From: CAIUKX01 sp964580965
GTDB lineage: Bacteria; Bacteroidota; Bacteroidia; Flavobacteriales_D; Crocinitomicaceae
DNA: 27,342 bases
Assembly: GCA_964580965.1 (NCBI GenBank)
Contig: CAZOLZ010000033.1
Location: forward strand, 1 to 27,342
Direction: 5' to 3'
Shown: positions 7,938-16,023 of the stretch, one piece after another
Numbering within the stretch: position 1 is the first letter of the stretch
How the letters are laid out: the number at the start of each line of letters is the position of its first letter
Program-made: the position numbers and the translations under genes
Notes under the pieces: model-generated
What the model was told of the DNA's origin: nothing
Databases searched by the model: none
The model's input: only the letters and a program-made list of their open reading frames with translations

Positions 7938-8507
7938 ATGAAAGATATTTCCAAACATTTCTCAGAAGCAGCAAAAGTTTTAGAGTTGTTTTCCAATGAT
8001 GAAAACATGAGACTAATCCAAGAAGCAGGTTCTATTATGGTTGAATCGCTGATGAGTGAAGGGAAAATCATTTCATGTGGAAATGGAGGTTCGATGTGTG
8101 ATGCAATGCATTTTGCTGAGGAACTAACAGGTAGGTACAGGGATGATCGTAAACCTTTAAGTGCTGTTTCTATATCAGATGTAAGTCATGTTTCATGTGT
8201 TTCAAATGACTATGGATATGATTTTATTTTTGAAAGGTATTTAGCTGCTATGGGAAGGAGGGGTGATGTTTTACTAGCTATTTCAACTTCAGGGAATTCT
8301 AAAAATGTTTTATTAGCCATTGAAAAAGCTAAATCGATGGGGATAAAAGTTATTGGTTTAACTGGTAAAGATGGTGGAAAGATGAAGGATTTGTGTAATG
8401 TTGAAATAAGAGCACCTTTTTCAGAGTTCGCAGATAGAGCTCAAGAGATTCACATAAAAGTAATACATACCCTTATTGATTACATAGAGCGTTCAATTTG
8501 TCGCTAA
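7938..8507 (+). CDS. gmhA: GmhA, sedoheptulose-7-phosphate isomerase
   Basis: GmhA converts sedoheptulose 7-phosphate to D-glycero-D-manno-heptose 7-phosphate, the first step of LPS core heptose synthesis. The 189-residue protein is a single SIS domain. The active-site residues equivalent to E. coli His61, Glu65, Gln172 and His180 are all present (His58, Glu62, Gln169, His177), as are CGNGGS (47-52) and the phosphate-binding STSGNS (116-121). The frame extends upstream to a TTG at 7923, but the ATG at 7938 gives the family's normal N-terminus and avoids a poly-Lys start. Its presence implies heptose-containing LPS, in keeping with the OstA-like gene downstream. It is 142 nt from the fur-family gene and may be a separate transcript. 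Confidence 0.93.
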   Translation: MKDISKHFSEAAKVLELFSNDENMRLIQEAGSIMVESLMSEGKIISCGNGGSMCDAMHFAEELTGRYRDDRKPLSAVSISDVSHVSCVSNDYGYDFIFERYLAAMGRRGDVLLAISTSGNSKNVLLAIEKAKSMGIKVIGLTGKDGGKMKDLCNVEIRAPFSEFADRAQEIHIKVIHTLIDYIERSICR

Positions 8508-8649
8508 TCATTTGTTTTTCAATTAGCTTGTGAAATGTTATTAACAAAATCTTAATTTTTGTTGATAATATCATAAAATTCAATCAAGGATATTCTTTTC
8601 ATATTCACATTAATTACTAATTTCGCTGTTTTAATGGGAAGCTTAAATT

Positions 8650-9096
8650 ATGGCGTCACAGGAATTACAAGAAACTGTAAAGAATATTTTCTCTGCTTAC
8701 ATGGAGCAAAATGGTCACAGGAAAACACCTGAACGTTTTGCTATACTTGAAGAAATCTACAATTATGAAGGTCATTTTGATGTTGAGTCATTATACATTA
8801 AAATGAAAAATCAAAATTACCGCGTATCTAGAGCGACGCTTTACAATACTATTGAACTTTTATTGGCGTGTAATCTTGTTAGAAAACATCAATTTGGAAA
8901 AAATATAGCTCAATTTGAAAAATCTCACGGATCTAAACAACATGATCATATTGTTTGTACAGATACTGGAGAGTTAATCGAATTTTGCGACCCTCGAATT
9001 CAATCTATCAAAGCAACAATTGAAGAGTTGTTTGATATGAAAATTGATCACCACTCTCTGTATTTCTATGGAGTGAAAAATAATAAAGACAAGTAG
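8650..9096 (+). CDS. Fur-family metal-responsive transcription regulator
   Basis: The 148-residue protein has a winged-helix DNA-binding half (about 10-85, with RKTPERFAILEEI and RVSRATLYNTIELL) and a C-terminal dimerisation and metal-binding half (HDHIVC, 98-103). The Cys pair of the structural zinc site, CxxC in many Fur proteins, is incomplete here: it reads CTDT, leaving Cys103 and a lone Cys113. The metal (iron, manganese, or a peroxide-sensing role) cannot be assigned. The stop codon is directly followed by the start of the STAS gene, so the two are translated together and lie in one transcript with purA. Targets are unknown. Confidence 0.88.
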   Translation: MASQELQETVKNIFSAYMEQNGHRKTPERFAILEEIYNYEGHFDVESLYIKMKNQNYRVSRATLYNTIELLLACNLVRKHQFGKNIAQFEKSHGSKQHDHIVCTDTGELIEFCDPRIQSIKATIEELFDMKIDHHSLYFYGVKNNKDK

Positions 9097-9447
9097 ATGG
9101 AGAGTCAAATTGATTTATTAAATGATGTTAATGTCATAATCTTTCGTATTTCTGGTCGATTATTACAAGAGGATGATATTCAACTTCTTGGAGAAACAAT
9201 TTTTACAAAATTAGTTCTACCTTTTAATAAGGTTCTGATTGATTTGTCGGAATTAGATTACGTAAACTCATCAGGGATTAATTTGTTTATGAAAATTATG
9301 AGTAAGTCAAGAATTTTAGGAGGAGATATAGCTTTTTTTGGAGTTCAAGGTGATGTGAAAAAGCTATTTGATGTAGCTAAGTTAAGTGAAATTTATACTG
9401 TTTTTGCTTCTGAAGAAGAAGGAAAAGAATATTTTAAGAATAATTAA
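9097..9447 (+). CDS. STAS-domain protein (anti-sigma-factor-antagonist type)
   Basis: This single STAS domain of 116 residues is the size of SpoIIAA/RsbV. The signature VLIDLSELDYVNSSGINLFMK holds Ser58 in the position of the phosphorylated serine of SpoIIAA. The preceding residue is Asn instead of the usual Asp. Such proteins switch partners (an anti-sigma kinase or another binding protein) according to phosphorylation. No kinase, phosphatase or sigma factor is encoded nearby, so the partner must be elsewhere. It abuts the fur-family gene (0 nt) and lies 4 nt before purA, so all three are probably co-expressed. A longer in-frame start for purA overlaps this gene and is not believable. Confidence 0.87.
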   Translation: MESQIDLLNDVNVIIFRISGRLLQEDDIQLLGETIFTKLVLPFNKVLIDLSELDYVNSSGINLFMKIMSKSRILGGDIAFFGVQGDVKKLFDVAKLSEIYTVFASEEEGKEYFKNN

Positions 9448-9451
9448 AAGC

Positions 9452-10723
9452 ATGAAAGTGGATGTTTTATTAGGTCTTCAATGGGGAGACGAAGGAAAAG
9501 GAAAAGTTGTTGATGTTTTAACTCCTCAATATGATATTATAGCTCGTTTTCAAGGAGGTCCCAACGCAGGACATACATTAGAGTTTGAGGGGATTAAACA
9601 CGTTTTAAATACTATTCCTTCAGGTATCTTTAGAGAAGATGTTATTAATATTGTTGGAAATGGTGTTGTAATAGATCCTGTGTTATTTCAAAAAGAAATT
9701 GAAAACTTAAAACCATTTAACGTTGATGTTAAAAAGCGTCTATTGATTTCTAAAAAGGCACATTTAATTTTACCAACTCATAGGTTATTAGATGCAGCTT
9801 CAGAAATGTCAAAGGGTAAAAATAAAATTGGTTCTACACTGAAAGGGATAGGACCAACTTACATGGATAAAACCGGTCGTAACGGTTTGAGAGTTGGTGA
9901 TATTTTTTCTCCAAAATTCAAACAAAAATATGATGAGTTAGTCGAAAAGCATGTTGGTATTTTAGCTCATTATGAAGGATTTGAGTATGACTTAACTGAA
10001 TTGGAAGGACCATGGATGCAAGGAGTAGAAACGTTAAGAAGTTTAACAGCTATTGATTCTGAGCAATATATGAATGATGCCCTTAAGTCTGGAAAGAAAG
10101 TTTTAGCTGAGGGTGCACAAGGAACAATGTTGGACATTGATTTCGGAACTTATCCGTTTGTTACATCTTCAAATACTGTTACAGCAGGTACTTGTACAGG
10201 TTTAGGTGTTGCTCCAACAAAAATTGGTAACGTAATCGGTATTTTTAAGGCTTATTGTACACGTGTTGGTAGCGGACCATTCCCAACAGAATTGGAGGAT
10301 GAAGTGGGTGAAAAAATTCGTAAACAAGGTCACGAGTTTGGTGCTACAACAGGAAGACCTAGAAGGTGTGGTTGGATTGATTTACCTGCATTGAGATATG
10401 CTATCATGGTTAATGGTGTTACTGAATTGTCTATGATGAAAGCTGATGTTCTTGATGTTTTTGATTCGATAAACGTATGTACACATTATTTAGTTGATGG
10501 TGAAAAAGTTGAATATTTCCCATATGATATTGTCGATACAGAAATTATCCCTGTTTTAGAAGAGGTCAAAGGGTGGAATACTGATTTAACAGAATTAACT
10601 TCTTACAATGAAGCGCCATCAGAACTAAAAGACTATGTTAAATATTTAGAGGCTAAGTTAGAAGTTCCAATTAAGGTTGTTTCTGTTGGTCCTGATAGAA
10701 AACAAACATTACAGAATAATTGA
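9452..10723 (+). CDS. purA: PurA, adenylosuccinate synthetase
   Basis: PurA makes adenylosuccinate from IMP, aspartate and GTP, the first committed step to AMP. The 423 residues fit the family. The N-terminal GLQWGDEGKGK includes the catalytic Asp13, and NAGHT holds His41, both at the same numbers as in E. coli. The later GSTLKGIGP, EGAQGTMLDIDFGTYPFVTSS and TTGRPRRCGWID blocks are also present. The frame is open back to an ATG at 9386, but that would overlap the STAS gene by 62 nt. The ATG at 9452 gives the canonical MKVDVLLGLQWGDEGKGK start. A hairpin with a T tract lies just after the stop. Confidence 0.97.
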   Translation: MKVDVLLGLQWGDEGKGKVVDVLTPQYDIIARFQGGPNAGHTLEFEGIKHVLNTIPSGIFREDVINIVGNGVVIDPVLFQKEIENLKPFNVDVKKRLLISKKAHLILPTHRLLDAASEMSKGKNKIGSTLKGIGPTYMDKTGRNGLRVGDIFSPKFKQKYDELVEKHVGILAHYEGFEYDLTELEGPWMQGVETLRSLTAIDSEQYMNDALKSGKKVLAEGAQGTMLDIDFGTYPFVTSSNTVTAGTCTGLGVAPTKIGNVIGIFKAYCTRVGSGPFPTELEDEVGEKIRKQGHEFGATTGRPRRCGWIDLPALRYAIMVNGVTELSMMKADVLDVFDSINVCTHYLVDGEKVEYFPYDIVDTEIIPVLEEVKGWNTDLTELTSYNEAPSELKDYVKYLEAKLEVPIKVVSVGPDRKQTLQNN

Positions 10724-12291
10724 TTCTAAAATATAACATATTACAAATTGCGCTTTTTTTAGGCGCAATTTTTTTGTTTAAGCCCTCTTTTTTTGCACAA
10801 TCTCAGGAGTTGGAGCTTTTGCCTGGATCAGAGAAAGTTGTTTATGATCAACAAAAAGGGGAGTATCGCTTGTTAGGTACAGCAAGTTTTCGTTATCAAG
10901 GAAATACAATGTATTGTGATTCCGCTATCTATTTAGAGAATTCAAAAAAAGTCTTTGCTTACAACCGTGTTCATATTATGAAAGGAGATGTGAACTTATA
11001 TTGCGACTCTCTATATTATGATGGTTTTAAAGAGTCTGCACAGTTATGGGGAAATGTAAGAGTTCGTGATAATGAGTATAAATTACTAACTGACTCTATG
11101 TTTTACGATACCAAGAAAGATGTTGGGGTTTATAGAAATGGGGGAAAAATTCAGCATGTAGTAAATGATGAGACATTGTTAAGTAAGGTAGGTTATATTT
11201 ATACAAAAACTAAAGATATGTTTTACAGTGATAATGTAAAGTATTACAGTAATAAACTGAATGTTTTTACAGATACGCTGAAATATAACTATAGAGAAAA
11301 TATTATTTATTTTGAGGGATCTTCTGAAATTTACAAATTGAATGACTCATTAAATGTGGAGACCACTGTATATTGTCATAAAGGATGGTACAATACCTTG
11401 ATTGATGAGTTTCAACTGGAGGATAATGCACTTGTAAAAGGTAAAGGTAAAGAACTGAAAGGAGATTTTTTATACCATAACCCGAAAACGGAAGAAAGTA
11501 TTGGTTTGGGTCATGTTTCATTTTTTGATTCTATTCAGAATTTTGGTTTTCAGTCGAATAAGTTTAAAGGTGATTCTACTAAAAATGAGTATTTACTTAC
11601 AGATGATGCTGTGTTAAAGAAAGTATCAAAAAAAGATACCTTTTATTTACATGCAGATTCGATTTTAATTTATTTAGATTCAGCAAAGAATCGATTGATT
11701 TCTTTCAATGCGTTTCATGGTGTTCGTTTTTTTCAAAAAGGGCTTCAAGGAAGATGTGACTCTTTAGTGTATCAGAAATCGGATAGTACGATGCAAATGT
11801 TTTATGAGCCAATTGTTTGGATTAAGAATAGGAGTGAGTTAAAAGGAGAAAAAATAGATGTTTTAATTGAAAATGATAGTTTAGTAAATTCAGCTCAAAT
11901 TCATGGAGGAGCAACTCTTTTAATGGAAGTTGATAGTGGTGCATATTACAATCAGATTGGAGGTAAAGAAATATTAGCTCTGTTCGATAATAATGATATA
12001 TACAGGTCTGATGTTAAGGGGAATGCTGTAACAGTCTATTTTCCTGAAAATAAAGATTCAGAAACAGATACTACTGTTGTGATGAAACGAAGTGGAATGA
12101 ATCGTATTTTTGCCAGTGATTTAAGGATTTATATTGATAGCAATGAAGTTGAAGGTGTAACTTATTTTGAACAACCTGAAGGTAAGTTTTATCCAATTGA
12201 AAAAATAAATAAAGCAGAACAGTTTATCCAAGGGTTTAATTGGAGAATAGCATTAAAACCCAAAGAATGGCAGGATATTTTTAAAGATTAG
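10720..12291 (+). CDS. OstA-like (LptA-type) exported protein
   Basis: The 523-residue protein has a signal peptide (hydrophobic core about 9-21, cleavage near FFAQS at 25-28). It then has successive OstA/LptA-like beta segments such as YQGNTMYCDSAIYL, VNLYCDSLYYDG and LLTDSMFYDT, in which a short strand ends in D-S and an aromatic residue. LptA family proteins form a beta-jellyroll bridge that carries LPS across the periplasm. This long multi-domain form is typical of Bacteroidota and fits the nearby gmhA. The only usable start is TTG at 10720, whose last two bases are shared with the purA stop (TTGA). There is no in-frame ATG before the mature part. Tail-to-tail with the WYL gene, the ends overlap by 4 nt. 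Confidence 0.87.
   Translation: MILKYNILQIALFLGAIFLFKPSFFAQSQELELLPGSEKVVYDQQKGEYRLLGTASFRYQGNTMYCDSAIYLENSKKVFAYNRVHIMKGDVNLYCDSLYYDGFKESAQLWGNVRVRDNEYKLLTDSMFYDTKKDVGVYRNGGKIQHVVNDETLLSKVGYIYTKTKDMFYSDNVKYYSNKLNVFTDTLKYNYRENIIYFEGSSEIYKLNDSLNVETTVYCHKGWYNTLIDEFQLEDNALVKGKGKELKGDFLYHNPKTEESIGLGHVSFFDSIQNFGFQSNKFKGDSTKNEYLLTDDAVLKKVSKKDTFYLHADSILIYLDSAKNRLISFNAFHGVRFFQKGLQGRCDSLVYQKSDSTMQMFYEPIVWIKNRSELKGEKIDVLIENDSLVNSAQIHGGATLLMEVDSGAYYNQIGGKEILALFDNNDIYRSDVKGNAVTVYFPENKDSETDTTVVMKRSGMNRIFASDLRIYIDSNEVEGVTYFEQPEGKFYPIEKINKAEQFIQGFNWRIALKPKEWQDIFKD
10745..10776 (+). terminator. purA terminator-like hairpin inside the OstA-like signal-peptide region
   Basis: The stem AAATTGCGC/GCGCAATTT (10745-10753 with 10763-10771, 9 bp with a GC-rich core) has a 9-nt loop and is followed by a T run to 10775. 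It has the form of an intrinsic terminator 21 nt after the purA stop. It lies wholly within the codons for the signal-peptide core of the next gene, so it may act as an attenuator. Confidence 0.55.
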
Positions 12292-13304
12292 TCTAAGTTA
12301 TATCGCTTTGTCATTTCTTCAACTCTCATAATAATTTCCTCTCTTAATTCAATAGGTTGAACGATCTCTATGTTACCTCCGTAACTCATGATTGAACGAA
12401 TAAATTCTTCAGAGATTAAAACTTTTAATTCAAATGTTGTTTTGTTTTTTCCCTCTTTGATTACTTTTTGAGAACTATGAAAGGGTTGAGATTTGATATA
12501 TTTTGAAGATACCTTATCGGCTTTTAAAATCACATTTAATGGTTCTTCCTCACTTGTTGTAATTCCTACAGCATGTTTGAAAAAGTTTTCAGCATTAAAA
12601 CTTAATGGTTTTACAGCTTTTTCTTGTGTGATAATAAGTTCCTCCATTCTTTCTAAAGCATAAGTAATCACTTGTACCTTAGAAAGGTCAAAAGAAATGA
12701 GATACCACCTGTTACTGTATTCTTTCAGTAATAAGGGGAGTACTTTTCTTGCTTTGCGTTTAGATGTGAGAAAGCTTTCATATTCGAATTCTACAATTAG
12801 GTTATTTTTAATTGCTTCTAAAAGAGGAGCTAAGAATTCATTTCCTTTTGAAGAAAGGCTCGTTTCAAATTGAACGAAAGATGCTAAAGCTTTGTCTTGA
12901 GGATCTTCGGTGATCGAAAAGCGATCAACAATTTTATCAATAGCAGAACCAAATTGTTTGAAAACAGCATTGTCTCTGAACTGGTTAAGGGTGTTTACTG
13001 CAAATTTAATTGAGGCTAAGTCTTCTTCTGTTAGTGGTATGTCATTTATTGAGAAGTTTTCATCTTCATAATAATACCCACCATGCTTTTTGCTGTATTT
13101 GATAGGAGCATCGTGCTCCATTCTCATAGCAAATAAATCTTTTTCAATGGTTGAATCACAAATGTTGGCTCCTTCATCACTGCCGAATAAAGCTTCTTCG
13201 CATAATTCTCTAAACTTCTTTTTGGAAGGAAAGGGATTGTATTTATTTCTTAGAGCTTTATCAATTATTCTATAACGAATAAGGGCGTGTTTAATGTGAG
13301 GCAT
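12288..13304 (-). CDS. WYL-domain transcription regulator
   Basis: The 338-residue protein has an N-terminal winged-helix part (about 1-80, with SKKKFRELCEEAL and STIEKDLFAMR). A central WYL domain (about 165-240) contains NRWYLISFD at 199-206, and a C-terminal WCX-like extension follows. WYL domains bind small ligands or nucleic acids and control many operons. The start lies inside the 3' end of the preceding 475-residue gene (14-nt overlap), so the two are translationally coupled and likely act in the same process. The 3' end overlaps the convergent OstA-like gene by 4 nt. Confidence 0.9.
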   Translation of the reverse strand: MPHIKHALIRYRIIDKALRNKYNPFPSKKKFRELCEEALFGSDEGANICDSTIEKDLFAMRMEHDAPIKYSKKHGGYYYEDENFSINDIPLTEEDLASIKFAVNTLNQFRDNAVFKQFGSAIDKIVDRFSITEDPQDKALASFVQFETSLSSKGNEFLAPLLEAIKNNLIVEFEYESFLTSKRKARKVLPLLLKEYSNRWYLISFDLSKVQVITYALERMEELIITQEKAVKPLSFNAENFFKHAVGITTSEEEPLNVILKADKVSSKYIKSQPFHSSQKVIKEGKNKTTFELKVLISEEFIRSIMSYGGNIEIVQPIELREEIIMRVEEMTKRYNLD

Positions 13305-14718
13305 TTTCTTCTATTTCTTGATAACCAAAAAGTTTATAAAATTTGATTGCTTTCGCTACTTGTTCAGGTACTTCATCTTCCCAACTCATTGCATTTGCTT
13401 TGATTTTAGATAATACATCATCAGACATAATAGAAAGCAGTTTTGGATTGAATTCTTCAATTGCTTTTAACTTATCGTTGTCCTTCATGTATTGTAAAAG
13501 ACCACTTAAGTGAGTAGGAATATTTTTATCAAAGTCATGTAAGGAGAATAGCTCTCCTGTTTCAACATCTAAAGCGGGATATACAAACAACTTTACGTTG
13601 TGACCAAAACCTCTACCAAATGCTTCAAGAATTCCACCAGCTAAGTTGTCGTAATATTTATCATCAAAAATTGTTTGGAGATTATAAATCCCGAGGATTA
13701 CCCCCATCTTTCTTCCTTTCGCAAGAATTGAGAGATAGTCGACCATTTTGTAATGTTTCAAATAGTTAGAAATCATTACAGTATAGCCTAAAGAACCCAG
13801 TAACTCAGCACGGTCAATAAAGTCTTTGTCTGATATTTTACCATCAGCAGTTAAATCTTTTAACGTTAATTCAAAAACTACCCTTACATTTTTTTCATTG
13901 ACACCATCTTCTTTATTGAAATGATCTATACCAGCTTCAATCATGTCAATATGAACTTTTGTAACAGGTCTGAATCGTCCCCTCATTAAAAGAATATTCT
14001 TTTTGTAGAGGTGATTTGCTGTTTGAAGTACATTTCCACACAAGTCAAACATGGTAGCATCTGTCATCCCTCTTTTTACAAGGTTTAAAGCAATAATTCT
14101 GTTATCGATATTTTCAAAACATGGACCAGATACCCTCAACATATCGATTTCCATGCGATCTCTAGGTAATCTATGTGTTAAATTATCAAGAAAGTCCTCC
14201 AAATCCTCATGGAAATATGCAGCATGAATTAGGTTTACTCCTAAGATTCCTAAGGCTTCTTGTTGAGCTTTATTGCTAATGTCGTGCATTTTAACATGTA
14301 AAATTATATCATTAGCTTCTTCACCTATATTTTTTTGAAAACGAAGCCCAACCCAACCTTGACCTTGATTTGTTTTGTGATAATTTAAAGATTCAACAGT
14401 GTTACAGAAAGAAAAGAAACGAGACTCTTTAAACTTATCAGGTAAACGATATTTCATCGTTTCGTATTCTGTTTCAAGCATAGTAATTAACCTTTCTTCA
14501 CAGACATACCTTGAAGATTCACCATAAAGTGAGTCAGAAACTTTCATGTCGTATGCTGATTGAGAGAAGGCTATTGTTCCTGAACTTCCTCCAGCTCTAA
14601 AAAAATTAGCAACAACTTCTTGACCAGCTCCAATCTCAGCAAAACAACCATAAATATCTCTTTTCAAATTAATTGTAAGAGCTTTCTCTTCTGTTGTTAA
14701 TTTTGTACCTATAGCCAT
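13291..14718 (-). CDS. conserved 475-residue protein of unknown function
   Basis: I recognise this as a widely conserved Bacteroidota protein that begins with KLTTEEKALTINL, then FAEIGAGQEVVANFFRAGGSSGTIAFSQSAYDM. Homologues are, to my memory, often labelled 'TonB-dependent receptor' or 'nicotinate-nucleotide adenylyltransferase' by automatic transfer. Neither name fits. There is no signal peptide, no plug or barrel feature, and no HxGH nucleotidyltransferase motif. It looks like a soluble cytoplasmic enzyme with conserved polar blocks (NLVKRGMTDATMFD, LLMRGRFRPVTKVHIDM, VVFELTLKDLTADGKI) and alternating alpha/beta stretches. It overlaps the WYL regulator gene, which suggests co-regulation. 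A TACATTTG box lies 20 nt upstream. Its reaction is unknown. Confidence 0.85.
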   Translation of the reverse strand: MAIGTKLTTEEKALTINLKRDIYGCFAEIGAGQEVVANFFRAGGSSGTIAFSQSAYDMKVSDSLYGESSRYVCEERLITMLETEYETMKYRLPDKFKESRFFSFCNTVESLNYHKTNQGQGWVGLRFQKNIGEEANDIILHVKMHDISNKAQQEALGILGVNLIHAAYFHEDLEDFLDNLTHRLPRDRMEIDMLRVSGPCFENIDNRIIALNLVKRGMTDATMFDLCGNVLQTANHLYKKNILLMRGRFRPVTKVHIDMIEAGIDHFNKEDGVNEKNVRVVFELTLKDLTADGKISDKDFIDRAELLGSLGYTVMISNYLKHYKMVDYLSILAKGRKMGVILGIYNLQTIFDDKYYDNLAGGILEAFGRGFGHNVKLFVYPALDVETGELFSLHDFDKNIPTHLSGLLQYMKDNDKLKAIEEFNPKLLSIMSDDVLSKIKANAMSWEDEVPEQVAKAIKFYKLFGYQEIEENASH

Positions 14719-14737
14719 ATTTTTCTTTCTTATTATA

Positions 14738-14745
14738 CAAATGTA
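14738..14745 (-). promoter_or_regulatory. -7 box upstream of the 475-residue gene and WYL gene
   Basis: TACATTTG on the minus strand matches TAnnTTTG, 19 nt before the start codon. This would give a leader of about 12 nt. No TTG is seen at the -33 distance. Confidence 0.45.
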
Positions 14746-14790
14746 AGAAAAATAGATTCTAGGTTTTGTTAAAAGTTGTTTAAAAAGCTT

Positions 14791-14810
14791 ACTAAAACCT
14801 TGATTTTAGT
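14791..14810 (-). terminator. weak hairpin at the end of the DUF1343 gene
   Basis: The 7-bp stem ACTAAAA/TTTTAGT (14791-14797 with 14804-14810) overlaps the stop codon. On the minus strand AAGCTTTTT follows. The stem is AT-rich, so termination would be modest. Confidence 0.35.
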
Positions 14811-16023
14811 CATATAATAGATATTTCTTTCTAGTTTGTTTGAATTTTTCAATTCCAGGTTTCCAAGAAGATCGAATTTCTTCTTCACTCACATTGTTGT
14901 TGATTTGTTCTTGAAGTGATGTGTTTCCTGCTAATAGGTTGAAAAATGAATGTTGATTGATAAATGTATGTTCCTCACCTAAGAGCTTTTTGGCTTGGAT
15001 TAACCAGGTTAGGTCAAGTTTGTATTGTCTAAATGGGTGTAAATCCTTAATATCAAAGCCATAGCATCTGGTGTTCTCGTGGAGAGGTTTTTTAGCACCA
15101 TAGCAAGAGACTGGAGTGAAGTAAAAGTCGGATTCTGGGAAGTCAGGATGCCCAAAAATTTCGAAAGGTCTAGAGGTACCTCTACCAACACTTACAGTCG
15201 TTGCTTCAAACAAACATAAACTTGGATATAAACATACAGATTCGTATGTTCTAAGGTTTGGTGACGGAGGAACAGGGAGGGAGTAAGGATATTTGTGCAC
15301 GTAGTTGTCACAAGGAACAACCCAGAGTTTACATTTTAAGTTGTTCTTTAACCATTTTTCACCATTAATCATTAGACCATATTCCCCGATAGTCATACCA
15401 TAAACGATAGGGACAGGATGTAATCCTACGAACGATTTTTGGTCTGGTTCAAGAACTGGTCCATCGATATAATGACCATTAGGATTAGGTCTATCCAATA
15501 CCAACAAAGGAATATTGTTTTCCGCACATGCTTCCATTACATAATGAAGAGTGGAAAGGTAAGTATAAAATCGAACACCAACATCTTGAATATCAAATAT
15601 CATGATGTCGATATTTCGCATGTTTTCTCGAGATGGTTTTTTACTTTTTCCATATAGTGAAATAATAGGTAATCCTGTTTTTTTATCTTTAGAATGATCT
15701 ACACTTTCACCGGCATCTGCATTTCCTCTAAAACCATGTTCTGGGGAGAAAACTTTAACGATATTTATTTTTTTTGAAAGTAATGTATCTACCAAATGGG
15801 TGTTGTCAACTAAGCTTGTTTGGTTACCAACTAAACCTACTTTTTTGCCTTTTAAAGAATCAAGGTATAGGTAAAAACGATTAGCGCCAACTGTAGGAGC
15901 ATTAAAAGTTGGATTTTGTGATTGATAATTAATTGTCCCCCAAGAGTAATTTGAAAAAATTAAAAAAAGAGTCAAAATCAATAAAACACTTTTTTCGACC
16001 AAATCCTTTATGTACTTTAGCAT
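14806..16023 (-). CDS. DUF1343 protein, NamZ-type exo-beta-N-acetylmuramidase family
   Basis: The 405 residues match the DUF1343 family, whose characterised member NamZ removes N-acetylmuramic acid from peptidoglycan fragments during wall recycling. Visible family blocks are GLVGNQTSLV, KVFSPEHGFRGNADAGE, GLPIISLYG, the central IDIMIFDIQDVGVRFYTYLSTL, LLVLDRPNPNG and the SVGRGTSRPFEIFG segment. A hydrophobic N-terminus (about residues 10-25 after MLKYIKDLVEKS) suggests export. The frame stays open to 16296, but the extra residues only mirror the opposite-strand permease gene. I start at the ATG at 16021-16023, which precedes the signal segment; a TTG at 16002 is an alternative. Which sugar substrate it uses cannot be told from the sequence. 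Confidence 0.88.
   Translation of the reverse strand: MLKYIKDLVEKSVLLILTLFLIFSNYSWGTINYQSQNPTFNAPTVGANRFYLYLDSLKGKKVGLVGNQTSLVDNTHLVDTLLSKKINIVKVFSPEHGFRGNADAGESVDHSKDKKTGLPIISLYGKSKKPSRENMRNIDIMIFDIQDVGVRFYTYLSTLHYVMEACAENNIPLLVLDRPNPNGHYIDGPVLEPDQKSFVGLHPVPIVYGMTIGEYGLMINGEKWLKNNLKCKLWVVPCDNYVHKYPYSLPVPPSPNLRTYESVCLYPSLCLFEATTVSVGRGTSRPFEIFGHPDFPESDFYFTPVSCYGAKKPLHENTRCYGFDIKDLHPFRQYKLDLTWLIQAKKLLGEEHTFINQHSFFNLLAGNTSLQEQINNNVSEEEIRSSWKPGIEKFKQTRKKYLLYD

Noticed and set aside
8538..8573. AT-rich hairpin and TGATAATATCA palindrome upstream of the Fur-family gene as an autoregulatory Fur box
   Set aside because: It is too short and too AT-rich to separate from chance in this background, and it does not fit the 7-1-7 Fur arrangement.
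9386..9451. Extended purA start at 9386
   Set aside because: It would overlap the STAS gene by 62 nt, and the added residues are a translation of that gene in another frame; the canonical PurA N-terminus starts at 9452.
13291..14718. Naming the 475-residue protein a TonB-dependent receptor or nucleotidyltransferase
   Set aside because: There is no signal peptide, plug, barrel or HxGH motif; the names appear to be transferred errors.
12288..14718. WYL regulator plus unknown gene as a phage-defence island
   Set aside because: The neighbours are housekeeping genes, the partner looks like a core conserved protein, and no nuclease, integrase or other defence motif is present.
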